Source of the DNA: Triparma columacea
Lineage: Eukaryota; Sar; Bolidophyceae; Parmales; Triparmaceae
Length of the DNA stretch: 46,316 bases
Assembly: GCA_030267965.1 (NCBI GenBank)
Contig: BRYA01000594.1
Location: 1-46,316, forward strand
Reading direction: 5' to 3'
Shown here: positions 23,269-32,279 of the stretch, one piece after another
Layout: each line of letters begins with the position of its first letter
Position numbering within the stretch: position 1 is the first letter of the stretch
The notes under the pieces: model-generated
What the model saw: only the letters and a program-made list of their open reading frames with translations
Databases searched by the model: none
Told to the model about the DNA's origin: nothing
Program-made: the position numbers and the translations under genes

Positions 23269-25641
23269 TCAATCCCTCATTAACTCGCATCCCATTTGAC
23301 CGCGATCAACATCCAGACCAAGAACCTTGACCTTGACCATCTGTGTTCCGTTGTGCGTGTTTTATGTGTGTGTGAGTAAATATAAACTTCCTCCCTCTGT
23401 GTGTATACATCCCCCTCTTACCTCTCCTTCCTTAATCCCCCTCCCCCTTCCCCCCTCCCCTCTTCCCTTCGTAACACCAACCGGTAGTCCCTCAACCTTA
23501 ACGTAAACCACGTCCTTATCAGTCTTACTAACAGCAACGACAACACCGTTCATAACCTGGCCTTTTGCGTTTTGGATTTTAGCTAAATCACCAGTCTTTG
23601 ACAACTTCGTGACGCGTTTATCTACGACGGTTGTCCTTTTCTCTAATGAGAGACTGGTAGGAGTGGGGTTTAGGGTTAAGGAGAAACGACCGGACTGGGG
23701 GGAAACTGATTTTACGTAACACTTTACTGTTGAACCGACACGGAGGTTTTTAGAGGAGGAGGATTGAGGTGAGGAGACTGGGGGGGAGGAGGTTGAGGTG
23801 GTCTGGAGCTAAATGGGAAGGGGGGATTTTTGGGTTAGATGATGACGGGTGGTCGAGGGGGAGGGGGGGCTTTTGTCTGGTCGTTTTTTCTTCTCACTCA
23901 CCTCCTCTGCAAGTAGTATCTCGCTTATTTTCTCTAGCCTCTCACTGTCTGATAGTCCCTCGAACATGTCATCGTCGTCGTCATCTTCTTCATCTGACAA
24001 TTCGTCGTCTTCATCGTCGTCCTCGTCCGAGATACTCCCTACGATGACCTTGTCGCCAGTCTTTGAGTCCTTGTAAAATAGTGTGCCGTCGTCATCGAGC
24101 TCGTACATCTCAGTAACATCAACTGTCGTCTCAACGGATTCTGCGTCCGACCCATCGTCGTCTTCGGCTCCTTCGCTCGCCTCCATATCATCGAACTCAA
24201 CATCGCTGAGAAGGTCTTCAATATTAATGATATCCTCCTCCTCCTCCTCCTCCTCCTCCTCCTCCTCCTCCATATCCTCCTCCCCCACCTCTTCTCCCAT
24301 TCTCATATCCCTATCCCTAAGTCTCCCCACAATCCTAACTCTCCCCCCCCCCTTAACATCCCTCGTAACCCCGGCATCAACAAACGCCGCTTTATACCTC
24401 TCGCTGATATTAACAATCCTCCCCCAAAGTTCATCCCCTTTCCTCAGATCGCTCAACCTAACCTCATCCCCTTTAACCTCTCCCCTATCCTTCCCAACCT
24501 CCCTCCTCGACGTACGCTCGAGGCGTAAATCCTTAACACGTTCAGTAGATAACTCCATTACAGGATACCCACCATCACCTTCCCAGTTAACCCCTGTAAC
24601 CCAGCATTTAGTAGGCACGTCTAGACTATCTAGTTGTGATAAATCACGCACACGCACACACACGGATAAAGGGTGGAGTGTTGAGTTTAAGGATCGAACG
24701 TAACCTGTGTGGTGGTAGGTTAAGGTAGACTCTATAAAGAAGGTGGCGGCTTTAGATATTCGCAATCCTCTATTCGTCAATTTCAGCATATCGTCATTTT
24801 CGGAGTAGGATATGGGTACGTGGGGGGAGGATAGGAGTTGTGGGAGAGTTAGGTTTAAGGAGGTTAGGAGAGGGGGGAGGGAGGACTTGTAGATTGAGTG
24901 GAACTTTTTTGTGACGGAGGGGATACTCATTGTACCATCTTTTGGAGGGGAGGTGAGGGAGGAGGGGGGGGGGGGGGGGGGATGGGGTTAATAAGGTGGG
25001 ACGATATGTACGGACGTTAAGATGTGGTGGTTGGTAGTTATTGTTTTGTTCCTCAGTATGGTCGTTTGGCAGCCATTTTCAACTTGCTGGCGTTTAATCA
25101 TTGCGCGTGTCTCCGAAATGCACGTCGCATATCATAGACGTTGATATGTTTTTGTGTGGTATTTACATCATCGGAACAAAACTTCACCCTCCCCTCCTCA
25201 TCTCCTCCCCTAACCCAACCCTCCCCTAACCCTCCCCCCCCTCTCCTTCTCACCTTTCCCATGGTTAGCGATTAAGTATAGCAAGCTTCCTACAATAGTT
25301 TCCTCCTTTGGTAGTTGAACGATAGTACATGGTAGTAGTAGTGGTGATTGTGTCCTCCTCCTTTTCTTCCATGCTTTCCTAACTTCATCACTACCTTTTA
25401 TGCATATAACTGAGGAACCACGTGATAGTGGGGAGTATATTACTGATGATGATGATGTTGAGGGGGTGGAGGAGGAGGATGGGGTGGAGGAGGAGGAGGA
25501 GGAAGAGAAGAGTGAAGTTGGAGGTAGTGGTTGTTGTGTTCTAATAGTCATTGTACCACCAGTTGTTAATCCAAATGACTCAACATGTTGTATATATTGT
25601 AATGAAGATACATAAAGTATAAATAGAAGAATATTAGCCAT
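23269..25641 (-). CDS. Plastid-targeted S1-domain RNA-binding protein
   Basis: Exons (minus strand): 25641-25254, 24938-23902, 23808-23422, 23340-23269, giving 627 aa with phases 1, 0 and 0. The acceptor for the third exon may be 6 nt further in. The N-terminus is a hydrophobic leader (MANILLFILYVSSLQYI) ending in VESFGLTTG, then a Ser/Thr-rich basic region. This is the bipartite leader with Phe after the cleavage site used for secondary red plastids. S1-like motifs recur: LRKGDELWGRIVNI...AAFVDAG, then LRVGSTVKCYVKSV...GRFSLTL, and a last one split across the final intron (GQVMNGVVVAVSKTDKDVVY and EMVKVKVLGLD). A 12-Glu run and DEDDDEDDE segments separate them. Plastid ribosome or RNA-processing work is likely. 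Upstream in-frame ATGs (up to 25731) are alternatives. Confidence 0.8.
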
Positions 25642-26356
25642 TGAAGAGTATGAAAATGGAGACATGAAGAATGGCGACATCGGAGACTTGAGCACAACTA
25701 CTTTTATCCTCAAATTCAACTGAATTGCCACAAATATGCCTTAATACGACTTAATGAGACTACGTATACTACTTAATATACTACGAAACGTGTACAAATG
25801 AAAGAATAGTGCACAAATAAGGCCTCAAATAATTAGCCTACAACTTCAGGACCAATCAACCAAAGGTGAAATCCACCTGCAGAACTGAAGAAACAAGGAT
25901 TGAAAACCCATACGCTCTCGCGCTATTTGTAACGCTCGGGCGTCTTCTACTATCGTCCTATGCACAGCCCTTTCATATCTGCCCTTCTTGTGTCCCAGGA
26001 GGGCCAAGGAGGAGAGGGCACAGATGAGCACAGGTTGGACAGCCAGGTTACTTCAACAAAAGAATAGTTGCCACAAATAAAGGTGAGGCGGACAACAATG
26101 ACAATAATAACCGTGTGACAACTTTTCCCTGTTGTTATTCGTCCTCTTCGTCGTTTTTAGTTTCACATTCACGTAAACCTGAAAAGTTACCCCCCCTCTT
26201 CAAGCATGGTCTTGTTGTATTCATGTATATTCCCCCCTCAAAGACGAGATAATATTACTGTCGGCCCTATTTCCGATGTCGCTAGCATCATGTTGGGGGT
26301 ACTGTGGGGCAGAAAACCGCCATTAACTAACTCCCCTGTAGTTGAAAACTCTAACT
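25642..26356. other. Divergent intergenic region, no gene seen
   Basis: These 715 bp of mostly AT-rich sequence must contain both promoters. A CCTGTAG acceptor-like site at about 26340 precedes the plus gene's ATG by about 16 bases, so a 5' UTR intron is possible. A 61-codon open frame on the minus strand (25846-26031) shows no domain and is not called. Confidence 0.4.
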
Positions 26357-26857
26357 ATGTCAGATTGCGGAGACTACGACACCTATTGTTGGGAAAATGG
26401 TCTTGAGGATTATGCGTATTCATCTGAAGGACGCGAGAGAAGACAGGAATGGGAGAGGGAGAGGTTTTTAGAAGATCGAAGAGCTGAAGAAGAGCAAAAA
26501 CGCAGACTTGAGGAGCAAAGGCGAGCAAGGCTATCCCCCGCTGAACGCCGCCGAGAGGACGAGCGCAAGGAAGAGCGCCGCCGTCTCGAGGAAGAGCGCC
26601 GCCGTCTCGAGGAAGAGCGCTACCGTCTCGAGGAAGAGCGCAGCCGTGCTGCTGCTGAAGCCGTCGCCGCACAACGACGTTACGCCCTTCAACTCCAACA
26701 AAACCAAGACAACGCCTTGGGGCCAAGGCGAGAATGTGTAACAGATTTTGATTGGGAGGGGTTAGCAGGGAGGTTGTCGAGGCAAGAAGACAGCGACAGT
26801 GACTGGAGCAGTGACGACAGCTATACCGGTCCAAGGGGACCGACGTGGGTACAGTAA
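26357..26857 (+). CDS. Small charged coiled-coil protein
   Basis: A single-exon frame of 166 aa starts MSDCGDYDTYCWENGLED. The middle 90 residues are a highly charged alpha-helix dominated by RRLEEERRRLEEER heptads, encoded by near-identical 21-nt repeats (about 26573-26640) with the core CGTCTCGAGGAAGAGCGCCG. The C-terminal part is acidic with Ser/Asp runs (DSDSDWSSDDS). I recognise no family; the heptads will attract spurious matches to caldesmon- or trichohyalin-like proteins. The internal 21-nt repeats could change in copy number. An AATAAA lies about 100 bases downstream. Confidence 0.6.
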   Translation: MSDCGDYDTYCWENGLEDYAYSSEGRERRQEWERERFLEDRRAEEEQKRRLEEQRRARLSPAERRREDERKEERRRLEEERRRLEEERYRLEEERSRAAAEAVAAQRRYALQLQQNQDNALGPRRECVTDFDWEGLAGRLSRQEDSDSDWSSDDSYTGPRGPTWVQ

Positions 26858-27043
26858 TTCTTTCAATTACGACGGACCTTACCACCCTTCTGAGATGATT
26901 TAAGAGGGGAAGGGAGGAGGGGGGGGGAGAGGGGAGGGGGATATTTGAGAAGAATTAATAAAATCACGCTGGTGCGCTTTCGCTTGCAAAGGAACGTGTG
27001 AAATATGCAAATGAACCCTAACCCCTCACCCAACCCCCCCCAA
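26858..27043. other. Convergent 3' gap
   Basis: The 186 bp between the stop of the coiled-coil gene and the stop of the TVP15-like gene include a G-rich segment (26905-26940) and an AATAAA at about 26955 that could serve the plus gene. Confidence 0.4.
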
Positions 27044-27466
27044 TCAATACAACGTGTAACCCTCCTTCGTCCCCTTGAAAAGTCTCATCCACAAGCAAAG
27101 TAAAGCCGCACCTACGTTGAACGCCCCGAATCCCATACCCATGTCCGTCCCCGCTGCCGCGGTCGTGGCCGCGAAGTAAAAGTGGAGGAACGCCTTACCA
27201 ACGTAATAATAAACTAGCCCGATTGAAGTACGGAGAAGGGAGTACTCATTGAACTCTGAGAATATGGAGGCTCCAATAAGGAGGAGGATCGGGGTGTAGA
27301 GAGCTGCCGAGGAGAGTGTTGAAAGGGTGGACTGGTCGGTGATTAAATTGAGGATGGAAAGTGAGAGGGTAAGGAGGGAGGAGATTATGCAGAATACGCA
27401 GGTTACCTGCTCAATTGTACTACCAGAACAGATACGAGGTGCGTTCAGGAACGGGAGGAACCTCAT
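27044..27466 (-). CDS. Four-span small membrane protein, TVP15/COPI-associated-like
   Basis: A single-exon frame of 140 aa starts MRFLPFLNAP. Four hydrophobic helices are visible: VTCVFCIISSLLTLSLSIL, ALYTPILLLIGASIFSEF, SIGLVYYYVGKAFLHFYF, and the C-terminal GAFNVGAALLCLWMRLF. The glutamate after the second span (SEFNEYSLL) and the GR/GK-like end of the third match the topology of the TVP15/COPI-associated family of Golgi membrane proteins. The similarity is structural rather than clear in sequence, so the family is a suggestion. The start is the first ATG of the frame. Confidence 0.6.
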   Translation of the reverse strand: MRFLPFLNAPRICSGSTIEQVTCVFCIISSLLTLSLSILNLITDQSTLSTLSSAALYTPILLLIGASIFSEFNEYSLLRTSIGLVYYYVGKAFLHFYFAATTAAAGTDMGMGFGAFNVGAALLCLWMRLFKGTKEGYTLY

Positions 27467-27878
27467 TTTTTGGTTTTTGGTGTTGTCGAGGGTAGAGTTG
27501 AGAGAGGGGCTTTTTTTTCTTTCCCAGGAATGATTTCCGCGGTTATTTGGCTATGATGAGTAGATTAGTAGCGAGTCACAACAGAAATTGGCGCTAAATT
27601 TGTCTTAGAAGTTTGCAAAGGCAACCCTTCCAAATAATGCCCTCTCTCCCCACTTCTCTCTCGAAATCCCGGGCTCCGAACGGGCCCCGGGATTTCGGGC
27701 AAGCTGAGCTAACCTCCTCCTCATTCATTTATCTCCTCTTCCCCTCAACACTTTAGGCACTTATTCCTATAAATCTTACCTTCAGGGGCAACTGTCTACT
27801 ATACATCACCTGTCTAGTAATTTCAAGTGCCTTAACCTCATTTAGCTCCCCGATCGCCTTTGAGCCTTGGCATTTATC
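27467..27878. other. Divergent intergenic region with a strong hairpin
   Basis: These 412 bp separate two start codons. At 27662-27697 there is a perfect 12-bp inverted repeat (CGAAATCCCGGG, 12-base loop, CCCGGGATTTCG) that would form a GC-rich hairpin. It lies midway between the two genes rather than at a gene end, so a terminator role is unlikely. A structured RNA element or a protein-binding palindrome is possible. No other feature is seen. Confidence 0.55.
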
Positions 27879-29684
27879 ATGAACAAATCTTCGGCTCTCG
27901 AAGCCCCCACTGCCGACATCCTCGATGTATTTCGTGAGACAATGTCCGGAGCGATCGACAAAGTCTCCTCTTTCGACCTCGCTCAAATCAAGGCCTTTGC
28001 TGATCATGAGGACACCCCCAGCGGTTTGTCCATGTTCGCTATCTCTTGCCTACAGGAGTTGGAGGAAAGGGGCAAGCACAAGGCGAAAGAGGAAGAAGAG
28101 GCTAGTCATGGGAGGAAGAGAGCGCTGACATCGGTCGAAGCACCTGGTGTCAGGAGGGGAGCAACACAAGCAAACGACATTTCCGACTCTTTGTTGGAGC
28201 TAGGCGAGAGGATGGACGCCGATAAGGCTGTAGTTGATAGCGGCTTCAACGAGGGCGAGGAAGCACATAACTTCGACATCACACCCAAGGAAGCGCTCGT
28301 TCAGACAACATGGAATATTGGCGCCATGCTGCTCATATCTGCTGTGCTATGCTTCATTACAGCAGGGTTAATCTACGGATTTTGGAGTTTTCTACAAGGA
28401 GTTTCTATCCGAGACGCTGCTGATCTGCAATTTGGAACTAACTCGACGACCAAGGATTACGGTCGAGTGGAGTTTGTGGATATTTACTCTGACGAGAGAG
28501 AAAGACGGACAAAGCAATTTCTCAGCATAGTAGGCGCATTTTCTTGGGCGGGCGCGAATGCATTCTGTTTATTTGGGTTTGAGAAGGGCGTATCATTGCA
28601 TTTCTATTCCAGATACTTCCTCCTCATGGCAATTCCGGCGTTTTTGCCGACTGTTTATTACGCTTGTGGTGGCAAAAGTCTAGGGAGTGGCGTACTGGTT
28701 GTCATTATGTGCGTCTTTTCGGGGGCATGCAACTCTATGACTGCTGATCTCATGGGTAAGGGCATCGTAGGTTTGATGCAATTGGCTGTAAAAAGTACCC
28801 GTGACAAAGTAGCCTCTGAAAACGGAGAGGTGGTGAAAGTAAAGACGAAGAAGACAAAGAAACAACGACTGAAAACTGCCGTGATCACTGCCCTCCCCAT
28901 GCTCTTTACCTTCGTAATGATCGTTGTGTACACGTCCCTCATATGGGCGCTCTACAATGCATATGAAACTGACACATGGAAAGCGGCAATCTCTGTGCTT
29001 GCTCTCTTGGTGAAAGTCACGGGCAACAAGGGTGAAATTATACTTATCGAAATGGGAGGCGATGGAATTGCTGTGTGGGTTGCCGATGTCATGCTGTTCG
29101 GATATGAGTTCGCTACAGCGTTGCTCTGTAGGGTCCTCCAGCTATCTATCCCTTCCCAGCAGATTGCGCAGTTCATGTCGCTGTTCGGATGCATTTTAGA
29201 GATGGGCGTTAGGGTCTTCTTTTTCAACAACTACCTGAAGGATGGTTTGCGAAAGGGAGGGAAATGGACGGAAGCGGAAAAGGTTGCTTACAGGAAGAGG
29301 GGAATGCTGCGTGCACAGGATGGAAATAATGATATGGTTGTGGAATATTTGTCTTCTACTGCAGCTGTGGCAATCCTGATTTTCGCTGTACCTACGGGCG
29401 CATTAGAACTCGAGGCAAGTCAAGCTGTGGATAGATCGCAAATATTATCGGTCGTCCTATTTCAAGTAGGCCCGGAAGTCATACTGGACTTCTACTGCGT
29501 CTTCATGGAAGTTTTTGGAGGCTTGGGTGTCTTTCATTCTAAGTATTGGAGCTTACAAACAGGTGCAAAGACGACGAAGGGTCGGCGGTGGAGGTACTTC
29601 GGGAACCTGTTGAAGAGCTTTGTAGCGAAGATATTTGTCACTCTGACGGCCTCCTGTTTGATCCTTCTGTCAGTAACAAAGTGA
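27879..29684 (+). CDS. Unknown polytopic membrane protein
   Basis: A single-exon frame of 601 aa begins at ATG 27879 (MNKSSALEAPTADILDVF). The first roughly 125 residues are soluble and charged. About eight to nine hydrophobic segments follow, including NIGAMLLISAVLCFITAGLI, FLLMAIPAFLPTVYYACGG, VLVVIMCVFSGACNSMTADL and ALPMLFTFVMIVVYTSLIWA, with a basic cytosolic loop (KVKTKKTKKQRLK) between them. I recognise no transporter or channel signature. It has no introns although most neighbours are split, which could mean retrocopy origin or late acquisition (inference). Its soluble-then-membrane layout loosely recalls the START/membrane gene at the left end, but no sequence similarity is apparent. 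Confidence 0.75.
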   Translation: MNKSSALEAPTADILDVFRETMSGAIDKVSSFDLAQIKAFADHEDTPSGLSMFAISCLQELEERGKHKAKEEEEASHGRKRALTSVEAPGVRRGATQANDISDSLLELGERMDADKAVVDSGFNEGEEAHNFDITPKEALVQTTWNIGAMLLISAVLCFITAGLIYGFWSFLQGVSIRDAADLQFGTNSTTKDYGRVEFVDIYSDERERRTKQFLSIVGAFSWAGANAFCLFGFEKGVSLHFYSRYFLLMAIPAFLPTVYYACGGKSLGSGVLVVIMCVFSGACNSMTADLMGKGIVGLMQLAVKSTRDKVASENGEVVKVKTKKTKKQRLKTAVITALPMLFTFVMIVVYTSLIWALYNAYETDTWKAAISVLALLVKVTGNKGEIILIEMGGDGIAVWVADVMLFGYEFATALLCRVLQLSIPSQQIAQFMSLFGCILEMGVRVFFFNNYLKDGLRKGGKWTEAEKVAYRKRGMLRAQDGNNDMVVEYLSSTAAVAILIFAVPTGALELEASQAVDRSQILSVVLFQVGPEVILDFYCVFMEVFGGLGVFHSKYWSLQTGAKTTKGRRWRYFGNLLKSFVAKIFVTLTASCLILLSVTK

Positions 29685-29834
29685 CGAAGCACGCAACTGT
29701 TTGATAAGATAATACAATGTTTATATTTCCTATACTTCGTTTATATACCATTGCCTCTACATGCATTGCAACCCTGTCGTAACGAAACAATATTAAAGCT
29801 TTTCATCTAAAAGAGTCTTGCGAGCCCGTTTATT
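29685..29834. other. Convergent 3' gap
   Basis: 150 bp of AT-rich sequence between two stop codons; no further feature seen. Confidence 0.4.
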
Positions 29835-31808
29835 TTAGTTCGCCTCAGCTGTGACCGCCTCTACCGCCTCCACGAATCCCTCAATAGTCTCCGTCATCCA
29901 TCTCCACCCTTCCCCCCTAACCCTCCCCAGTGGGTATCCCACATGTCCCCCCCTCTTGGTCAGTAGGTAAACGATGTTCTTGCCCCCCGCCTCCACCACC
30001 TCCCCCGGTTCCATCATCGTGCCCTCGCAGACGATCGGGTCGTCCAAGGCGTTCACCACAGCCAGGGGAACGCTTACGCCGCCAATCTTACCCGGGTCGT
30101 CCCGACCCCTCCAGCCCTCCCCCGCGCTCATGGCAGAGTAGTAATCCATAACGCTCCCGTAGCCGTTGTAAGGGGCAACGAGCTCCCTGTCAAAGTCAGT
30201 GACGCTCGTCGCGTACTCCGCCCCCCTCTGCTGTTCCTCTGTCAGCCTTCCCTCATAAAAGGGCATGAACCTGTGGAAGAACTGCGCCACCAGCGTGGTA
30301 GCCAGGAACGGCTGCCAGAGGACTTTGCTCCTGACGTAGCCCTCGTTTCGGGTCATGTCCAGGCCCCCCCCCACGCTTATTCCCGCGTCCAGCGAGCACC
30401 CCTCCCCCGCCTTGGCGATGTAGTTGCTCAAGACGATAGCCCCCATGCTGAATCCCACCCCCACGACCTTCCCTCCACCCGTGGCGTCCTTAATCTCCTT
30501 AGCTACGATCCCCACATCCCCCGTCCTCGCTCCGTTGAACATCCTCCCGTCAACGACTGGTGTGTTCATGAGTCCCCTCCCAATCATGACGCACGCACTC
30601 AACTCAGTTTTCCCAACAAGGTCCTTGACGTACTCCTCGTCGCTGCCGCCGTTGAGACCGTGAAGTACCAGGAGTGTCGTATCCGTGCCCCTGTCAATGC
30701 AGTCCACCGCAACGTAAGGTTCGGCCTGGTCGGGGGACCTCGTAACCGTGTCAGGGGACTTTGATACGTTCACCCAACGACGCGTGTAGCTTACGGGACG
30801 AACGGCGCCGGCGTTTGCTATGAAGGGTACGAGAGTCCGGGAGTCGCCGGTGAACAGCCAGCGGGTGCGGTCGGGGTGATTGTCGTAGTCTAAGTAAGCG
30901 GACTGAGACCAGTAGTGCGCGAGTTTGTTGGAAGAGGAGTAGGGGGAGTTTGAGGCGTATAGACCGGAATTTAGGATACCGTTGGTGCAGTAGTTGGGGG
31001 AGTTGGAGGAACCGGAGGTCGTTATAGACTGGAGAAAGGACTTGAAGGAGGCGACTGTGTCGGGGTCTACGTGAGCATTCTCGATTAGGTAATTTGAGTA
31101 CGCTAGGTTGTCAAGGGGGGAAAGAATTATGGTGGTAGAGAGAGCGAGGAGGAGGGTGCGGAGGAAGCAGGAGGGTAGGGAGACCGAGGGGCGGAGGAGG
31201 ACGGAGATGACGTAAGAGAGGCAGAGTAGGAGGAGCAGGAGAAGGTTCTCCACACCGTACTCCCAGATGTGGGCTGGTGGGAAGAGCGGAGAGGGACGAT
31301 GAGAAAGCGAATAGTGAAAGTGGAGCGCTGAGCGATCGGAGTGGGGCTCTGAACGCGCGAAGCAAATAGTGAACTTACCTTCGTCCTTAAAAACGACAAA
31401 CGCGAGGAAGGCGACCCCACCTAACGTCCTCCTCCCGATCCTCCCCCCGCTTGAGTCCTTCCACGCACAAGTAACAAAGAGGATTAACAAGAGGTACAAG
31501 GATAACATCTTGAAGATACCAAGGAAGAAAGCCTGTTCGTTTGGGTGGATGGTAAGGGGGGGTAGGGTTGAGCATGAGGGGGGGTACGCACAATAATCAA
31601 AGTGTCTGGTCGTCGGAATAAATGGAATACAGATATGGAATAAAAGGTTCCCGGGATATATATTCCAAATACTTACCTTAAATAGCGGAGTAGAGTTCAT
31701 TAGCGTTGATAAGGATGGTATGAGGGGAGGTTTGACGTGAGAGCTTGAGGACGAGGGGTCTAAATGAGGGTGAGGGTGGGTGGGAAGGCCAATATCCGAG
31801 AGAGGCAT
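29835..31808 (-). CDS. Alpha/beta hydrolase, ABHD1/2/3-YheT (EMB8) family, membrane-anchored
   Basis: Exons (minus strand): 31808-31677, 31532-31379, 31273-29835, giving 574 aa with phases 0 and 1. The hydrolase domain begins near residue 285 with TTLLVLHGLNGGSDEEYVKD, the family's HGLxGxS oxyanion-hole segment. It carries the nucleophile elbow GFSMGA (GxSxG, Ser), then NALDDPIV (catalytic Asp) and RGGHVGYP (catalytic His), so the triad is complete. The family includes lipid esterases and phospholipases. Before the domain there are two hydrophobic segments (MLSLYLLLILFVTCAW; NLLLLLLLCLSYVISVLL), so the enzyme is probably membrane-bound. The N-terminus encoded by the first exon is Pro/Ser/His-rich and low in complexity. 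Confidence 0.88.
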   Translation of the reverse strand: MPLSDIGLPTHPHPHLDPSSSSSHVKPPLIPSLSTLMNSTPLFKVSIWNIYPGNLLFHICIPFIPTTRHFDYCAYPPSCSTLPPLTIHPNEQAFFLGIFKMLSLYLLLILFVTCAWKDSSGGRIGRRTLGGVAFLAFVVFKDEGKFTICFARSEPHSDRSALHFHYSLSHRPSPLFPPAHIWEYGVENLLLLLLLCLSYVISVLLRPSVSLPSCFLRTLLLALSTTIILSPLDNLAYSNYLIENAHVDPDTVASFKSFLQSITTSGSSNSPNYCTNGILNSGLYASNSPYSSSNKLAHYWSQSAYLDYDNHPDRTRWLFTGDSRTLVPFIANAGAVRPVSYTRRWVNVSKSPDTVTRSPDQAEPYVAVDCIDRGTDTTLLVLHGLNGGSDEEYVKDLVGKTELSACVMIGRGLMNTPVVDGRMFNGARTGDVGIVAKEIKDATGGGKVVGVGFSMGAIVLSNYIAKAGEGCSLDAGISVGGGLDMTRNEGYVRSKVLWQPFLATTLVAQFFHRFMPFYEGRLTEEQQRGAEYATSVTDFDRELVAPYNGYGSVMDYYSAMSAGEGWRGRDDPGKIGGVSVPLAVVNALDDPIVCEGTMMEPGEVVEAGGKNIVYLLTKRGGHVGYPLGRVRGEGWRWMTETIEGFVEAVEAVTAEAN

Positions 31809-32279
31809 TGTTTCGGAATTGTTCGGGTTGATATTTTTGAGTGTATTTGGTAGTATTATGGGGAATTGTAACGATAGTCTAATGTATAGTGATAGTATAG
31901 ATGTATACCAATAATTTTATGTAATAAGATGCTTCGATAGTTGAGAAAATGTGGCAGGAAGGAATAATCCAAGGAAAAAAATTCCGAAGATATTCCGACG
32001 CAAAATTAAAGGTCAGTATTTATACCAAATCGGGCGCCTTTACACCTACACTCGCCTCAAATTTCAAATCTTGCTATTGTTGTACCACCCATTTACTTTT
32101 TGGCGCGAATGCGCCCCCAAATATGGAGAAAATAGAGCTCTGAGCTCTCAACTGCTTGTTCGTCGTCGTCCCAATTGTGTGATTATTTGGCCATCAGAGA
32201 GGTATATCAATATATCTATGTCGATATGGGGACAGACTTCAAACTAACTCTCTCCAATCGACCTCCGCAGCAATATAAC
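31809..32279. promoter_or_regulatory. Divergent promoter region with E2F-like palindrome
   Basis: These 471 bp lie between two start codons. At 32097-32121 the sequence reads TTTTTGGCGC, four bases, then GCGCCCCCAAA, an imperfect inverted repeat whose left arm matches the eukaryotic E2F/DP consensus (TTTSSCGC). Whether such a factor acts here is inference. The rest is AT-rich, with no gene seen. Confidence 0.4.

Noticed and set aside
24083..24703. 206-codon Ser/Pro-rich open frame on the plus strand
   Set aside because: It is antisense to the acidic, Glu/Asp- and Gly-rich S1 protein exon. Poly-Ser here is just the complement of GAG/GAC runs, and splice phases support the minus-strand gene.
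25846..26031. 61-codon minus-strand frame in the gap 25642-26356
   Set aside because: Short, no domain, no splice context and no coding-like features.
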